64,000 bases of DNA from Lachnoclostridium sp. An76 (GTDB lineage Bacteria > Bacillota > Clostridia > Lachnospirales > Lachnospiraceae), in NCBI RefSeq assembly GCF_002161355.1, contig NZ_NFHL01000009.1, positions 1-64,000 on the forward strand. Reading direction: 5' to 3'. The notes beneath the pieces are model-generated. The model was not told the DNA's origin. It was given only the letters and a program-made list of their open reading frames with translations, and made no database searches. A program made the position numbers and the translations under genes. This document shows positions 14,679 to 23,366 of this stretch, in pieces. Positions within the stretch are counted from its first letter, which is position 1. Each line of letters begins with the position of its first letter.

Positions 14679-16547
14679 TTAAGTGAGTGTGACCGGTCGG
14701 CAGAATGCGCCGATCCCAGTCCTTCCCGTCATAGTATCCGCATAGCTTTTCTGTACCAGTTCCATCGTCCCCACATCGACTGCCACCGTAAAGCCCCTTG
14801 CCTGAAGACCGCTGTTAATGGAGAATAATGCCGCCGATTCCTCAATGTCGATCCTGCCGTCCCAGGCCGCCGCAGCTGCCATGGCCTGGCCGCTGATGGA
14901 AGCGATGCAGTCCCCGATCCCCACACTGCCGGAACCGCCCTCTATCCGCAGGTACACGTTGAAAGTATTGGTAATATTCGGCACGATATTTTCAATCGGG
15001 TAATACAAAGACAGGATGTGTTTCCCGCTGTGCCAGGTCTCCACCGGATGATGGAGCAGGATCTCCACGTTGTTCAGTTCAAAGGTCACATAGCAGACCG
15101 CCTTCCCGTCCTCCGTCCAGGTCACCGGCAGGCTCACATCCACGGAAATATCCGTGGTCTCTTCCCCGGCAGCGCCATCCTCAGAACCATTTTCTGTATC
15201 CGCCGCCCAGCCGCTGTCTCCTACATTTCCGGAGGGGAACGGGATCACGATAGTACCGCTGGCCTGGGTGGATTTCTCCACCGTCTGCGCTTCCACGTCC
15301 ACCACTACCTGCCCGAAGAACTGGGCATGGTTTTCCTCTTTGGAAGCGAACTCAATACTGATGATCCGAACATCCGTCTCGCCGATGGAATACTCAGAGG
15401 CATTTGTAAATGTGTGGATACCGATCTTCCCAGCTTCAATTTGGTTCAGCAGGCCGGAAATATTTTTATCGTTCTTGGACTTTGCCTGGGAAAGCCGGGG
15501 ATTCTTCCCCACGCATTTCAGGCTCTGCTTGCCGCCGATCTTGACCGTAAAGGATGTCACGCAAGTAATCTGCTGGGCGTCCGCCTGCCCGCCGGAGAAG
15601 GTCAGCACATCCCCCAGGTCCAGCGCCGGATTCCCGATGGTATCCGAATCAAAGGGCACGTAATTGACTGCGGACAGAGCTGTCAAAATATTCCCGCACA
15701 GCTCCGCCCTTGTTTCTTCCAGTCCGAACTGCAGGAGGGGATTGACACCCAGGTTCATAGTCAGTCCGCCATCTTCTTCCAACGCGTAATACTCGGAAGT
15801 CTGCGTCCGCAGGTTGGTGGAACTGACCGCCGTGTACCGCGTCACAAAATCAGAAAAGCTGCTGGAAAACCGGTGCTTCTGCAGGATCTCCATCACCGGA
15901 GTTTCCCCGTACTGCCGAAACTCCAGCTTCCCTTCCCGGTTGATGCAGAAGAATCCGCCCAGCACCTGCGCTGTAAAATACAGCACATCCCGGTAGCTCT
16001 CAATGTCATTCTCCGGGTAAATGGAAAGCAGTTCCGATCCGTTGGGAAGCGCTTCGATCTCCGTCTGGCTCTGCGCCAGTTCCACCCCGCAGGCGGTACT
16101 GCACAGCGCCATCATCCCGTAAGCAGTACCGATGGTCTCAAAACCATTGAAAGCCCGGTCAAAGCGGAGCATCCTGTCATAAGCCTTCAATTCCAGCACA
16201 TGGACGGTCCGATTGGCCTCGCTCACTTCAAAGATCCCCATAGGAACAGCTTCGTAAGTCCCGTCCGCCAACCGCAGGTGGTAGGACAGTTCCACTTCCG
16301 CATCCTCCAAAGTGTACCGGTCGATATCCAGGAACAGGCTGATCCCCATCTCCGCCGCGTACACGGCTCCCAGTTCAATCTCCGAATTGCCGCAGCACTG
16401 GGCCGTAATATAGCCGCTGCCTTTCACAATATCTTCCTGCGTGAACGGATACTCCGCTCCGGCAGCAGTTGTGATCTTTCCTGTCCAGTAATACTTCCGT
16501 GTGTTCCCCTGCACCGCCTGCAGGAACGCCACGCTCACCGGGTACAT
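14679..16547 (-). CDS. Tail-tip / baseplate hub protein (Tal-like)
   Basis: ATG at 16547 (MYPVSVAFLQAVQG) with GGAGGGG upstream gives 622 residues. The protein is built of beta-rich segments, with the arrangement LLSIYPENDIESYRDVLYFTAQVLGGFF typical of Gram-positive tail-associated proteins. It follows the distal tail gene in phage order, although the protease gene now separates them. It would form the tail tip and guide the fibres. Confidence 0.72.
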   Translation of the reverse strand: MYPVSVAFLQAVQGNTRKYYWTGKITTAAGAEYPFTQEDIVKGSGYITAQCCGNSEIELGAVYAAEMGISLFLDIDRYTLEDAEVELSYHLRLADGTYEAVPMGIFEVSEANRTVHVLELKAYDRMLRFDRAFNGFETIGTAYGMMALCSTACGVELAQSQTEIEALPNGSELLSIYPENDIESYRDVLYFTAQVLGGFFCINREGKLEFRQYGETPVMEILQKHRFSSSFSDFVTRYTAVSSTNLRTQTSEYYALEEDGGLTMNLGVNPLLQFGLEETRAELCGNILTALSAVNYVPFDSDTIGNPALDLGDVLTFSGGQADAQQITCVTSFTVKIGGKQSLKCVGKNPRLSQAKSKNDKNISGLLNQIEAGKIGIHTFTNASEYSIGETDVRIISIEFASKEENHAQFFGQVVVDVEAQTVEKSTQASGTIVIPFPSGNVGDSGWAADTENGSEDGAAGEETTDISVDVSLPVTWTEDGKAVCYVTFELNNVEILLHHPVETWHSGKHILSLYYPIENIVPNITNTFNVYLRIEGGSGSVGIGDCIASISGQAMAAAAAWDGRIDIEESAALFSINSGLQARGFTVAVDVGTMELVQKSYADTMTGRTGIGAFCRPVTLT

Positions 16548-16574
16548 GACACCCCTCCTTCCGTTTCCAGGCAT

Positions 16575-16607
16575 CAAAAAAGCACCAATCATTTCAGACT
16601 GATGCTT
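16575..16607 (-). terminator. Intrinsic terminator behind the protease gene
   Basis: On the minus strand AAGCATCAGTC pairs with GATTGGTGCTT (two G-U pairs) around TGAAAT, followed by TTTTTTG. It lies between the protease and the tail-tip gene, inside what should be one late transcript. Confidence 0.75.
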
Positions 16608-16637
16608 ATCAAACTTTGATAAAAGTGTGTATAACAA

Positions 16638-17435
16638 TTAATTATCTGTAGGCATACTATCAATTAGGTCTTTTATAGCCGTCGCTTTATACACTATACC
16701 TAATCCTAAAACCTCTTCTGTTAAAAATTTTGTTCCTGTCTGAATAGATTTTAACTGATTATTTCTAATCATCGTTGCTGATACTATACCTAACAATTTT
16801 AAATTTCTTTTCCCAATGACAATTTGTCCATTCTTCATATTTTCATATGTCAGGTCTATATAAACCGGGCTCCCGCTTGATCCCGGGAACACTTGGGCAT
16901 CAATAATAAAAATTGGTTTTCCGTTATAATCGTACTTTGGATGGCTCGCAATCATTCCTGTACGAATCAATGGTAAATTATTTTTTTCATCGAATCTATT
17001 ATCCGGATATCCTATAAAATAAACATTTTCTGCCACTGACAACTCAGGCTCTTCAAAAGTTGCTAACATGTCATATGAAACCGCTTTAAAATATAATTGA
17101 TCCGGTAATAAAAGGAAAAGTCCTGTACATTCTAAAATCGCTATATCCACATCTGGATCCTTATGTGAGACAATATTCCCTTGAATTTTTGTAATAGGAA
17201 CTCGAACCACATTTCCTATTTCAGCTTCTCCATTCTTCATTTTCGTAAAGGAAATCGCAATAGAATCTGCACCACATAACACATGCTTGTTTGAAACCAA
17301 ATACATTTTTATCTTATTTTCAGCTACAGGGCGTTGTAATAAGAATCCAGTACCAATTGAAAATAAATTTCCGTTTTTATCCAAACACTCTACTCGTAAG
17401 GTTGTATACAAAAGTTGTTCATATATATTACTCAT
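16638..17435 (-). CDS. Trypsin-like serine protease inserted in the tail operon
   Basis: This 265-residue protein has the complete trypsin-like triad: histidine in SNKHVL, aspartate in DVDIAIL and serine in PGSSGSPV, with GTGFLL and FIGYP strands around them (Trypsin_2 type). It has no signal peptide, so it would act in the cytoplasm. It is much more AT-rich than the tail genes on either side and has its own terminator, marking it as an acquired unit. A role in defence or host interference is possible, because stand-alone trypsin-like proteases occur in bacterial conflict systems. A virion-maturation protease is less likely given the composition. Confidence 0.85.
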   Translation of the reverse strand: MSNIYEQLLYTTLRVECLDKNGNLFSIGTGFLLQRPVAENKIKMYLVSNKHVLCGADSIAISFTKMKNGEAEIGNVVRVPITKIQGNIVSHKDPDVDIAILECTGLFLLLPDQLYFKAVSYDMLATFEEPELSVAENVYFIGYPDNRFDEKNNLPLIRTGMIASHPKYDYNGKPIFIIDAQVFPGSSGSPVYIDLTYENMKNGQIVIGKRNLKLLGIVSATMIRNNQLKSIQTGTKFLTEEVLGLGIVYKATAIKDLIDSMPTDN

Positions 17436-17525
17436 TTTCTCAACTCTTTCTAAACAGACTGAACTTCTATTGTCAGGAACTATGATTTATTTTAACACAT
17501 TTTTTCCTCGGCAGAAATGACAATT

Positions 17526-17888
17526 TTAAAATTCTCTTAGAGTAAAACTCACCGTCCAAAGCCCCTTCCGGGACGTATCCTTCACCAAAGCCGCCTTATA
17601 TCCTTCCACATACATCTCCGCCATTTTCACTGCCAGCATTTCCGTATCAAAATATCCCACCGTGATCTTTTCCTGCTGTTTAAACTCCGTCAGAATCTTC
17701 AGCCACTTTGCCGATACCGAGAACGTCACCGGGATGCTCACCACGCCTGCGCGCACCACATCCCGCTGCACCGTCCCTGCCTCTGTCTCCCCGCCGGAAT
17801 CCGCCTCCACGTCATCCATCCGCACCTCATAAGAATCCGGCAGAGGAAGGGCTGTGCCGTCAAAAGTCAGATACTGTATAAATGCCAT
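17526..17888 (-). CDS. Small distal tail protein (DUF6711-like)
   Basis: A 120-residue protein between tape measure and tail tip. It starts MAFIQYLTFDGTALPLPDSYEV and contains a beta-rich VPITFSVSAKWLKIL-like region. Position and size match the small tail proteins that cap the tube in Clostridia siphophages. The DUF6711 assignment is from memory. Confidence 0.65.
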   Translation of the reverse strand: MAFIQYLTFDGTALPLPDSYEVRMDDVEADSGGETEAGTVQRDVVRAGVVSIPVTFSVSAKWLKILTEFKQQEKITVGYFDTEMLAVKMAEMYVEGYKAALVKDTSRKGLWTVSFTLREF

Positions 17889-17891
17889 CGG

Positions 17892-20800
17892 TTACCTCCC
17901 TCCTGACCGCAGGTTCTGCCTCGCCTGCGCCGTCACCACAAGTTCATCTAAAAGCGTACCGCCTACATATACCGGGATCACAATATTCCCCTGCGGACCG
18001 GAGAATCCCGCCAGGGCTTCCGATACCGCGGATGAGATCCCGGAGATCAGGTCGGACATATTCCCGCCGGAGAAAGCGCCATCGGTATAGCCATACTCCA
18101 TCCCATTTACTTTCGGTGAAATCACCATGTCCGAAGCCACATCCTTCACAGCTTTTTCCACCAGGTTCCGGTTCTTTTCAATCCCACTCGCCAGTCCCTT
18201 CATGAAGTCCGGCATCCAGGTTTCATAATCTGCCAGCGGCCCCTCATCCGGAACCGAGAAGTGCAGGAAAGAGCGGATCCGGTCAGCCAGACCGGAAACT
18301 GTGTTGATCATACTCTGGATCATGCTGGAAATTCCGTTGACCAGTCCCTGGATGAAATCTTTTCCCCACTGAAACGCCTGCCCCGGCAACTCGGTAATAA
18401 ACCGGATGGCAGAAGAAAATCCATTGGAAACCACGGAATACAGCCCAGAAAGGGCAGAGCCGATCCCGGAGACCATCCGCTGGAAGGCGGACACCGCTGC
18501 TTCACGCAGGGAAGAAGCGATATTCACCACCGTGGTCTTGATTCCGTTCCAGACAGAAGACGCCGTCTGCTTCATAGCGGACCAGATCCGCGAGGCAAAC
18601 TGGGACAGAGACGAAAGTACAGTCTCCACGCCCTGCTTCAGTCCCGAAGCCGCAGAAGTCACCACCTGACGGATTCCCGACCAGATCTGAGCGGCGGCAT
18701 TTTTGATATTGTTCCAGATATTGGCCGCGTCGGATGCAAGCTGGGAGAAATTTCCCGTCACCAGGTCGATCAGCAGGAGCACCGGAGCCAGGATCACATT
18801 TTTCAGCAGTTCAAAGGCGCCGGAGGCAATCTGACAGATCCCCGACCAGATGCCCTGCAGGGTATTTTTCGCGTTCTCCCACAAAGAAGTAAGCGTTGTC
18901 ACCACCAGCTGGACAATGGGATTCTGCAGGATCGCATTCCAGATATCCGTAAAAAACGCGGATACCTGTGACCACAGGCCGCTCCACCAGTCCGGGATCG
19001 CAGAAAAAAAGCCGATGAAAATCTGGAACGCTGCCGGGATGGTCTCCGTAAAAAAGACCACCACCCCGTTCCATAATTCCATCAGTTTCTGGGATACTAC
19101 CTGCCATAGATTCCCGAACCACTCCGTGATCGCTCCCCAGTTTTTCACAATGGCGATGATTCCGGCAATGGCCGCCGCCACCCCGGCGATGATCCCGATC
19201 ACCGGGAGCAGGGAAATGTTCAGCGCCCCGAAGGACACCGCCAGGGCCGCGATCACCGGCGTCAATGCGGTAAATGCCACAAGCAATGCGCCCAGGATGA
19301 TGACAAAATTCTGTACCGGTTCCGGCAGCATCCCGAATACCTCGCTCACTGCCGTAATAATGGCCACCAGAGGCGGCAGAACCACATTGGCCAACTCCAC
19401 GATCTTTTCCCCAAGGGGAACCAGCGCCTGCTGAAGCTTCCGGGTATTCGCCTCCATCTCCTGCATCGGTGTCTGGGTCTGGCTGAACAGATTTTCCGCA
19501 GATCCGGCTACGCTGTCATAAGTCTCTCCCACGGAAGTCAGGGAAGTAATGAATTTCAGGTTCCCGTCCTCGGCCATGGTGCCAAAGGCTTCCGCCGCCA
19601 TATTCAGGGCCTGCTGCTCGTTGGTGCAGTTTGCGATATCCGCCACAATGGAATCGATCACCTGCTTCTGGGTAGCCTCCCCATTCTGCCATGCCAGGAA
19701 CAGGGACTGGGTTTTCTGGGAATACAGGTCAATAGCATCCCCGATAGTTCCGTCCGCCAGACGGGTGGTCACCTCGTTGATGGCATCATTAACCTTATCC
19801 AGGTTATACGCCCCGCCCTGCAGACCGTTCTGCAGAAGCTGGAAATACTCCGAAGCGGAATACCCCGCCTGCTCAAATTTCCCGGCATACTCGGACAGGT
19901 TATCCCCCAGTTCATTGGTCTTATCCAGGCCGTTCTGGGTACCCCGGACAATATAATCCATGGCCTCCTGGGCCGTCATGCCGTACTGCTTCATCAGAGA
20001 GTTGACACCCCGGAGGGTCTCATTCATGTCAATCCCGTACAGTTCTTCCAGCGTCAGCGCCTGTTTCGTCAGGTTGGTCAGGTCAGTATCTCCCAGATCC
20101 CCCAGATTCTTCTTGACTATGATGACCGCTTCCGCCACCGCATCCATGCTCTGGCCCACACCGGATCCATACACATTCTTCACAATCTCCGCACTGGCTT
20201 CGGCTGCTGCTCCGGTCTCCCCGAAGTAAGCGTTCACTTTAGAGACAGCAGTCTCTGTCTCCGCATAAGCGGATACCGCTTTATCGCCCACATCCTGGAT
20301 CTTATCCCCGACCACAGATAACTGGTCGGCAACTTCCATCAGGGCGGTGCCTTTGGTCGCCTGGGCAATCTCCCCAATGTCATCCGCGGCATCCCGGGCG
20401 GCATCTCCCACGCCGTTCAGGTCTTCAATCAGGTTCCGCACGGCCTGCCCGTCATCCACCGTGTCCAGGGCGGCGGTCAGCTGCTTGATATCCGCCTTCC
20501 CGCCGGTGACCGCTTTCCCGATCTTCTCCACAGCGGTTTTCAGCTGGTCAGAAGAAGCCGTCCCGTTCCGGATCGCCGTCACCAAACGGCTCCCCAGCAC
20601 GTCCGCGTAATCATCCACACTGGATCCAGTCGCCGCAAACAGCTTATTCAGACGTTCCGTATTAGAAGCCAGCCGCTCCTGCTCTGACTGCAGACCAGAC
20701 AGATCCACCTTATACCGGTTCAGCGTACCTCTGGTCTCCTCAACCTCCCGCTGGAAAGCCATGTACTGGTCCTTCCCCAGGTCGCCCCGCTCAAAGGCTT

Positions 20801-21050
20801 TCGCCACATCTTCCTGAGCCTGCTCCAGGGCTTCCAGCTTCTTTTCCGTATCCCCGATGGCCGACTGCAGAAGCTCCTGCTTTTGCGTCAGAAGAATGGT
20901 ATTGGACGGATCCAGTTTCAAAAGGTTATTCACATCCCGAAGCTGGCTCTGGGTCTTCTTTATGGAATTGTTCACCGCGCTCAGCGACTTTTCCAGCCCG
21001 CTGGTATCGCCGCCGATCTCCACCGTAATCCCCTTGATCCGGCTTGCCAT
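17892..21050 (-). CDS. Phage tail tape measure protein
   Basis: This 1052-residue protein has a coiled-coil N-terminus (LEKSLSAVNNSIKKTQSQLRDV), the TP901-type core (NAYFGETGAAAEASAEIVKNV, YGMTAQEAMDYIVRG), a hydrophobic cluster near residues 575-640 and repetitive WxxI segments in the C-terminal half (IWNAI, IWNNI, IWSGI). It sets tail length and forms part of the ejection channel. ATG at 21050 is preceded by AGGAGGTGGTGACAC. A toxin-antitoxin locus lies between it and the chaperone gene. Confidence 0.93.
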   Translation of the reverse strand: MASRIKGITVEIGGDTSGLEKSLSAVNNSIKKTQSQLRDVNNLLKLDPSNTILLTQKQELLQSAIGDTEKKLEALEQAQEDVAKAFERGDLGKDQYMAFQREVEETRGTLNRYKVDLSGLQSEQERLASNTERLNKLFAATGSSVDDYADVLGSRLVTAIRNGTASSDQLKTAVEKIGKAVTGGKADIKQLTAALDTVDDGQAVRNLIEDLNGVGDAARDAADDIGEIAQATKGTALMEVADQLSVVGDKIQDVGDKAVSAYAETETAVSKVNAYFGETGAAAEASAEIVKNVYGSGVGQSMDAVAEAVIIVKKNLGDLGDTDLTNLTKQALTLEELYGIDMNETLRGVNSLMKQYGMTAQEAMDYIVRGTQNGLDKTNELGDNLSEYAGKFEQAGYSASEYFQLLQNGLQGGAYNLDKVNDAINEVTTRLADGTIGDAIDLYSQKTQSLFLAWQNGEATQKQVIDSIVADIANCTNEQQALNMAAEAFGTMAEDGNLKFITSLTSVGETYDSVAGSAENLFSQTQTPMQEMEANTRKLQQALVPLGEKIVELANVVLPPLVAIITAVSEVFGMLPEPVQNFVIILGALLVAFTALTPVIAALAVSFGALNISLLPVIGIIAGVAAAIAGIIAIVKNWGAITEWFGNLWQVVSQKLMELWNGVVVFFTETIPAAFQIFIGFFSAIPDWWSGLWSQVSAFFTDIWNAILQNPIVQLVVTTLTSLWENAKNTLQGIWSGICQIASGAFELLKNVILAPVLLLIDLVTGNFSQLASDAANIWNNIKNAAAQIWSGIRQVVTSAASGLKQGVETVLSSLSQFASRIWSAMKQTASSVWNGIKTTVVNIASSLREAAVSAFQRMVSGIGSALSGLYSVVSNGFSSAIRFITELPGQAFQWGKDFIQGLVNGISSMIQSMINTVSGLADRIRSFLHFSVPDEGPLADYETWMPDFMKGLASGIEKNRNLVEKAVKDVASDMVISPKVNGMEYGYTDGAFSGGNMSDLISGISSAVSEALAGFSGPQGNIVIPVYVGGTLLDELVVTAQARQNLRSGGR

Positions 21051-21141
21051 GTGTCACCACCTCCTGAAAATGGACATAGAAAAAGCCCGAATTGCTCCGA
21101 GTCTCCTTAAAATTTCTCTTTAAAGTTTCATAAATTTTTCA

Positions 21142-21170
21142 TTGATTTTTTCTCTGCTGATACATATAAT
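21142..21170 (+). promoter_or_regulatory. Promoter of the type III antitoxin RNA
   Basis: TTGATT (21142-21147) and TATAAT (21165-21170) with a 17-bp spacer. Transcription would start near 21177, a few bases before the first repeat. Confidence 0.8.
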
Positions 21171-21182
21171 ATAGGTGTAAGA

Positions 21183-21302
21183 ACGTTTTACGGTGTACGG
21201 CATGGAAACACTGTTTATGCAAACACGTTTCGCAATGTACGGCAAAGAAACATTGCTTACACAAATACGCTTCACAATGTGCGGCAAAGAAACATTGTTT
21301 AT
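21183..21302 (+). ncRNA. Type III antitoxin RNA: three 42-nt tandem repeats
   Basis: Repeat units begin at 21183, 21225 and 21267 (exact 42-nt period; the third runs into the terminator). Each carries a stem: CGGTGT/ACACTG in unit 1, CAATGT/ACATTG in units 2 and 3. The third base pair changes from G-C to A-T on both sides, a compensatory change that supports RNA structure. Promoter, repeats, terminator and then toxin is the defining order of ToxIN/CptIN/TenpIN loci, in which the toxin cuts the precursor into repeat units that bind and inhibit it. Confidence 0.88.
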
Positions 21303-21304
21303 CA

Positions 21305-21334
21305 GCCTCCGGTGAGAGCCGGAGGCTTTCTTTT
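21305..21334 (+). terminator. Terminator between antitoxin RNA and toxin
   Basis: GCCTCCGG (21305-21312) pairs with CCGGAGGC (21319-21326), followed by TTTCTTTT. In type III loci this leaky terminator sets the RNA:toxin ratio. Confidence 0.9.
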
Positions 21335-21353
21335 ACAAGAAAGAGGTATCCAA

Positions 21354-21851
21354 ATGATAGAACGAGGATTGTATTACGCTACCCCTGAATTTTCTAAAAT
21401 GATCCAATCTGTTGGCGGCACATGGAATGATACCAAACATCGTCCCATGGTATGCCTCATTAAATCCAGTGAACATCCCGATTTATACTGGGCGATTCCT
21501 ATGGGAAAACTAAATCACAGAAACCAAGCCCAACAGCAGCGGCTGGATTTTTATCTTAATCTCCCAGAAAGAGACATCCGCTCCTGCTACTACCATATCG
21601 GACGAACTTCATCACAGTCTATTTTCTTCATCAGTGATGCGATCCCGATTACAGACAAATACATAGACGGGGTGCATGTTGGCGGGGACCAAAAACATTA
21701 CATCATAAAAAATAAGAAACTCATTGCGGAATTGGAACGGAAACTTTTCCGTATTCTTTCCCTGGAAAATTCCAGAAAAAACCACTTCCGGCAGCATATT
21801 ACTGATGTAAAGAACTTTCTTCTTTCAGAGTTACAGGCGGATGGCAACTGA
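21354..21851 (+). CDS. ToxN/CptN-like endoribonuclease toxin (type III TA)
   Basis: ATG at 21354 follows AGAGGT; a longer frame upstream would cross the RNA and terminator. The 165-residue protein (MIERGLYYATPEF...VGGTWNDTKHRP) has the size and layout of ToxN-fold RNases: an N-terminal strand ending in a YxxxPEF-like segment, PMVCLIK, a central YWAIPM strand and a long C-terminal helix pair. I place it nearest the CptN branch, which I recall from Eubacterium rectale, with less certainty than the type III call. It is on the plus strand inside a minus-strand tail operon. Expected role: abortive infection against other phages and maintenance of the prophage. Confidence 0.85.
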   Translation: MIERGLYYATPEFSKMIQSVGGTWNDTKHRPMVCLIKSSEHPDLYWAIPMGKLNHRNQAQQQRLDFYLNLPERDIRSCYYHIGRTSSQSIFFISDAIPITDKYIDGVHVGGDQKHYIIKNKKLIAELERKLFRILSLENSRKNHFRQHITDVKNFLLSELQADGN

Positions 21852-21866
21852 TTCTCAGCTGCCATC
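21840..21866. terminator. Convergent hairpin spanning both stop codons
   Basis: GATGGCA-A-CTGA and TCAG-C-TGCCATC form a stem with one mismatch. It includes the toxin stop (plus strand) and the end of the frameshifted tail protein (minus strand). No long T-run follows. Confidence 0.45.
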
Positions 21867-22050
21867 AGAACCGATCCATATCTTCCTGCGTTGCCACCAC
21901 CGCATACTTATGCTCATCATTGCTGCTCTCCACATACATATCGTTCACCATCCCGATGGTCAAAAGATCCAGATCCCGGATGGAAAGCCCCAGCTGCACA
22001 CACCGCAGGAGGAACAGGGGAGTCGTCATTTCCCGGTCAGTCGGGCGAAG
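21865..22050 (-). CDS. -1 frame extension of the tail assembly chaperone (GT)
   Basis: After a -1 slip on A AAA AAC the frame continues LRPTDREMTTPLFLLRCVQLGL...ATQEDMDRF, 61 residues, to the stop at 21865. This segment matches the conserved second half of tail chaperones I know from Firmicutes siphophages. The fused product would be 179 residues and would bind the tape measure during tail assembly, with the short form made in excess. Confidence 0.85.
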   Translation of the reverse strand, partial: LRPTDREMTTPLFLLRCVQLGLSIRDLDLLTIGMVNDMYVESSNDEHKYAVVATQEDMDRF

Positions 22051-22403
22051 TTTTTTTTAGCCTGCACATCCGTCTGGGTATTCAGCCCCCACAACTCAAT
22101 GATCTGGGGCAGTACCTGATAGATGGAAAAAGTATTAAAGCCGTCCAGCCATTCCTCCGGCGTATCCGGGATGGAAGGGTCGGCATGCTTCGCCATCACA
22201 TAGGCGATATTCTCAAACATTTCCAAAGAGAACAGATCCAGATTGGAATTCTCCGGGTCATTCTTGTCGATCCCCTTTTCCAGATCCCGCAGATCCTTAT
22301 AAATATCCCGGTGGAACCGCATCCGGTAAATCCGGGGAATGGCGGCGGAGGCCTTAAACGCGACCTCCTGCCCATCAATCGTGATATTTTTCTTCATGCT
22401 CAT
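22026..22403 (-). CDS. Tail assembly chaperone, short form (G-like)
   Basis: This 125-residue protein (MSMKKNITIDGQEVAFKASAAIPRIYRMRF) precedes the tape measure and ends ...QAKKNFARLTGK. It overlaps the major tail protein by 4 bp. The A-run near its end is the slippery site for the extended form. Size, position and the overlapping -1 frame are those of lambda G/GT-type chaperones. Confidence 0.85.
   Translation of the reverse strand: MSMKKNITIDGQEVAFKASAAIPRIYRMRFHRDIYKDLRDLEKGIDKNDPENSNLDLFSLEMFENIAYVMAKHADPSIPDTPEEWLDGFNTFSIYQVLPQIIELWGLNTQTDVQAKKNFARLTGK
22050..22056 (-). promoter_or_regulatory. Slippery heptamer A AAA AAC for programmed -1 frameshift
   Basis: In the zero frame the codons are GCT AAA AAA AAC, so the heptamer has the correct X XXY YYZ phase. 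The -1 frame is open both across the site and for 61 codons beyond it. Confidence 0.82.
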
Positions 22404-23044
22404 AATGTCTCCCCTCCGATTTCATCCTCTTCCATTTCCCGCAGGCTGGACTGCTGTACGCCGGAGTTCTCCGGATCTGTCACCGTCGGCATATACACAG
22501 AGGTATACCAGCCGGTGTAGACCGTATCCGTGGTGCTGTCCCCGGTACGTGCCTTCACATAGCCGTTGGCCAGGGGCGCCGCCGTGATGGCCAGCGTTTC
22601 CGTCTGTACCTCAATCTCTTCCTCATTGGTCGCGGACTCAATATTCGGCCTTGCCGCCGAACAGTTGTACAGCACATGGCGGATCTTCTTCACATCCCCG
22701 TCAAACTCAAAAAGCAGGGCAAAGTTCGCCGTCTCCACGTTGGCGCTTTCCACCAGCACGCTGTTGTCGTCCAGTGACTCCTTCAGCACATCCGTCCGGA
22801 AACTCTCCGGCACCATGGCCAGTTCCAGATCCCCCTCATAGCCCATGTTGTTGGAGATCGTATAGTAGGCGTACCCATCCGCGTAAAAATTGGACGGCTC
22901 GCCGTTAGGTTCCAAGGACAGGGATACCGCGCCCGGCATAGCCACCGGCGTTCCGAAAGTCACGTCCCCGTCCTCATCCACCGTAATCAACGCATAATGT
23001 ACGTTGCAGATATTAAATTTTACTTTATTCTTCTTTGTAGACAT
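22400..23044 (-). CDS. Major tail tube protein (phi13-like)
   Basis: This 214-residue protein (KKNKVKFNICNVHYALITVDEDG...GTPVAMPGAVSLSLEPNG) has the beta-rich pattern of phi13-type major tail proteins, including SNNMGYEGDLELAMVPESF. It forms the tail tube. It lies between the tail terminator and chaperone genes and overlaps both. Confidence 0.88.
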   Translation of the reverse strand: MSTKKNKVKFNICNVHYALITVDEDGDVTFGTPVAMPGAVSLSLEPNGEPSNFYADGYAYYTISNNMGYEGDLELAMVPESFRTDVLKESLDDNSVLVESANVETANFALLFEFDGDVKKIRHVLYNCSAARPNIESATNEEEIEVQTETLAITAAPLANGYVKARTGDSTTDTVYTGWYTSVYMPTVTDPENSGVQQSSLREMEEDEIGGETL

Positions 23045-23366
23045 TTCCTACTCCCTCCATCTCAAAAGAGTACAGAACCTCGTACAGCTTTTCACTGTCA
23101 ATCCAAGTTTCCGTCTTATTATAGAAAATCCCCGCCGCATCAAGCGCATCCTCTATTTTCTGCTCCGAAGCAAGGGCTTTAAAATCCGTGTACAGTTCCA
23201 CCCGCACCTCGCTGATCCGGTAATAGACCTTCCCGTCCGCTGAAAAGTTATCGCTCCCCGGCAATAGGTAACAGACAAAGGGCGGATCCGGTGCTTCCCC
23301 TTCCGCGAAATGGTCATAAGCATAGGGGAATCCGGCGCTTTTCAAAATATCCAAAAGTTTATCCAT
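23025..23366 (-). CDS. Tail completion/terminator protein
   Basis: This 113-residue protein (MDKLLDILKSAGFPYAYDHFAEGEAPDPPFVCYL) fits the gp12/DUF806-like tail terminator family: PxPPF segment, YYRISEVRVELYTD strand, long helix. It caps the tail tube at the head-tail junction. It overlaps its neighbours, in standard HK97 order. Confidence 0.8.
   Translation of the reverse strand: MDKLLDILKSAGFPYAYDHFAEGEAPDPPFVCYLLPGSDNFSADGKVYYRISEVRVELYTDFKALASEQKIEDALDAAGIFYNKTETWIDSEKLYEVLYSFEMEGVGNVYKEE

Noticed and set aside
15018..16619. Long plus-strand frame opposite the tail-tip gene (533 codons)
   Set aside because: Histidine/arginine/proline-rich translation typical of the antisense of a GC-rich gene; no ribosome binding site.
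21183..21302. Regular repeats that could be taken for a CRISPR array
   Set aside because: There are no unique spacers between conserved repeats; the whole 42-nt unit is repeated in tandem, followed by a terminator and a ToxN-like gene, which fits a type III antitoxin.
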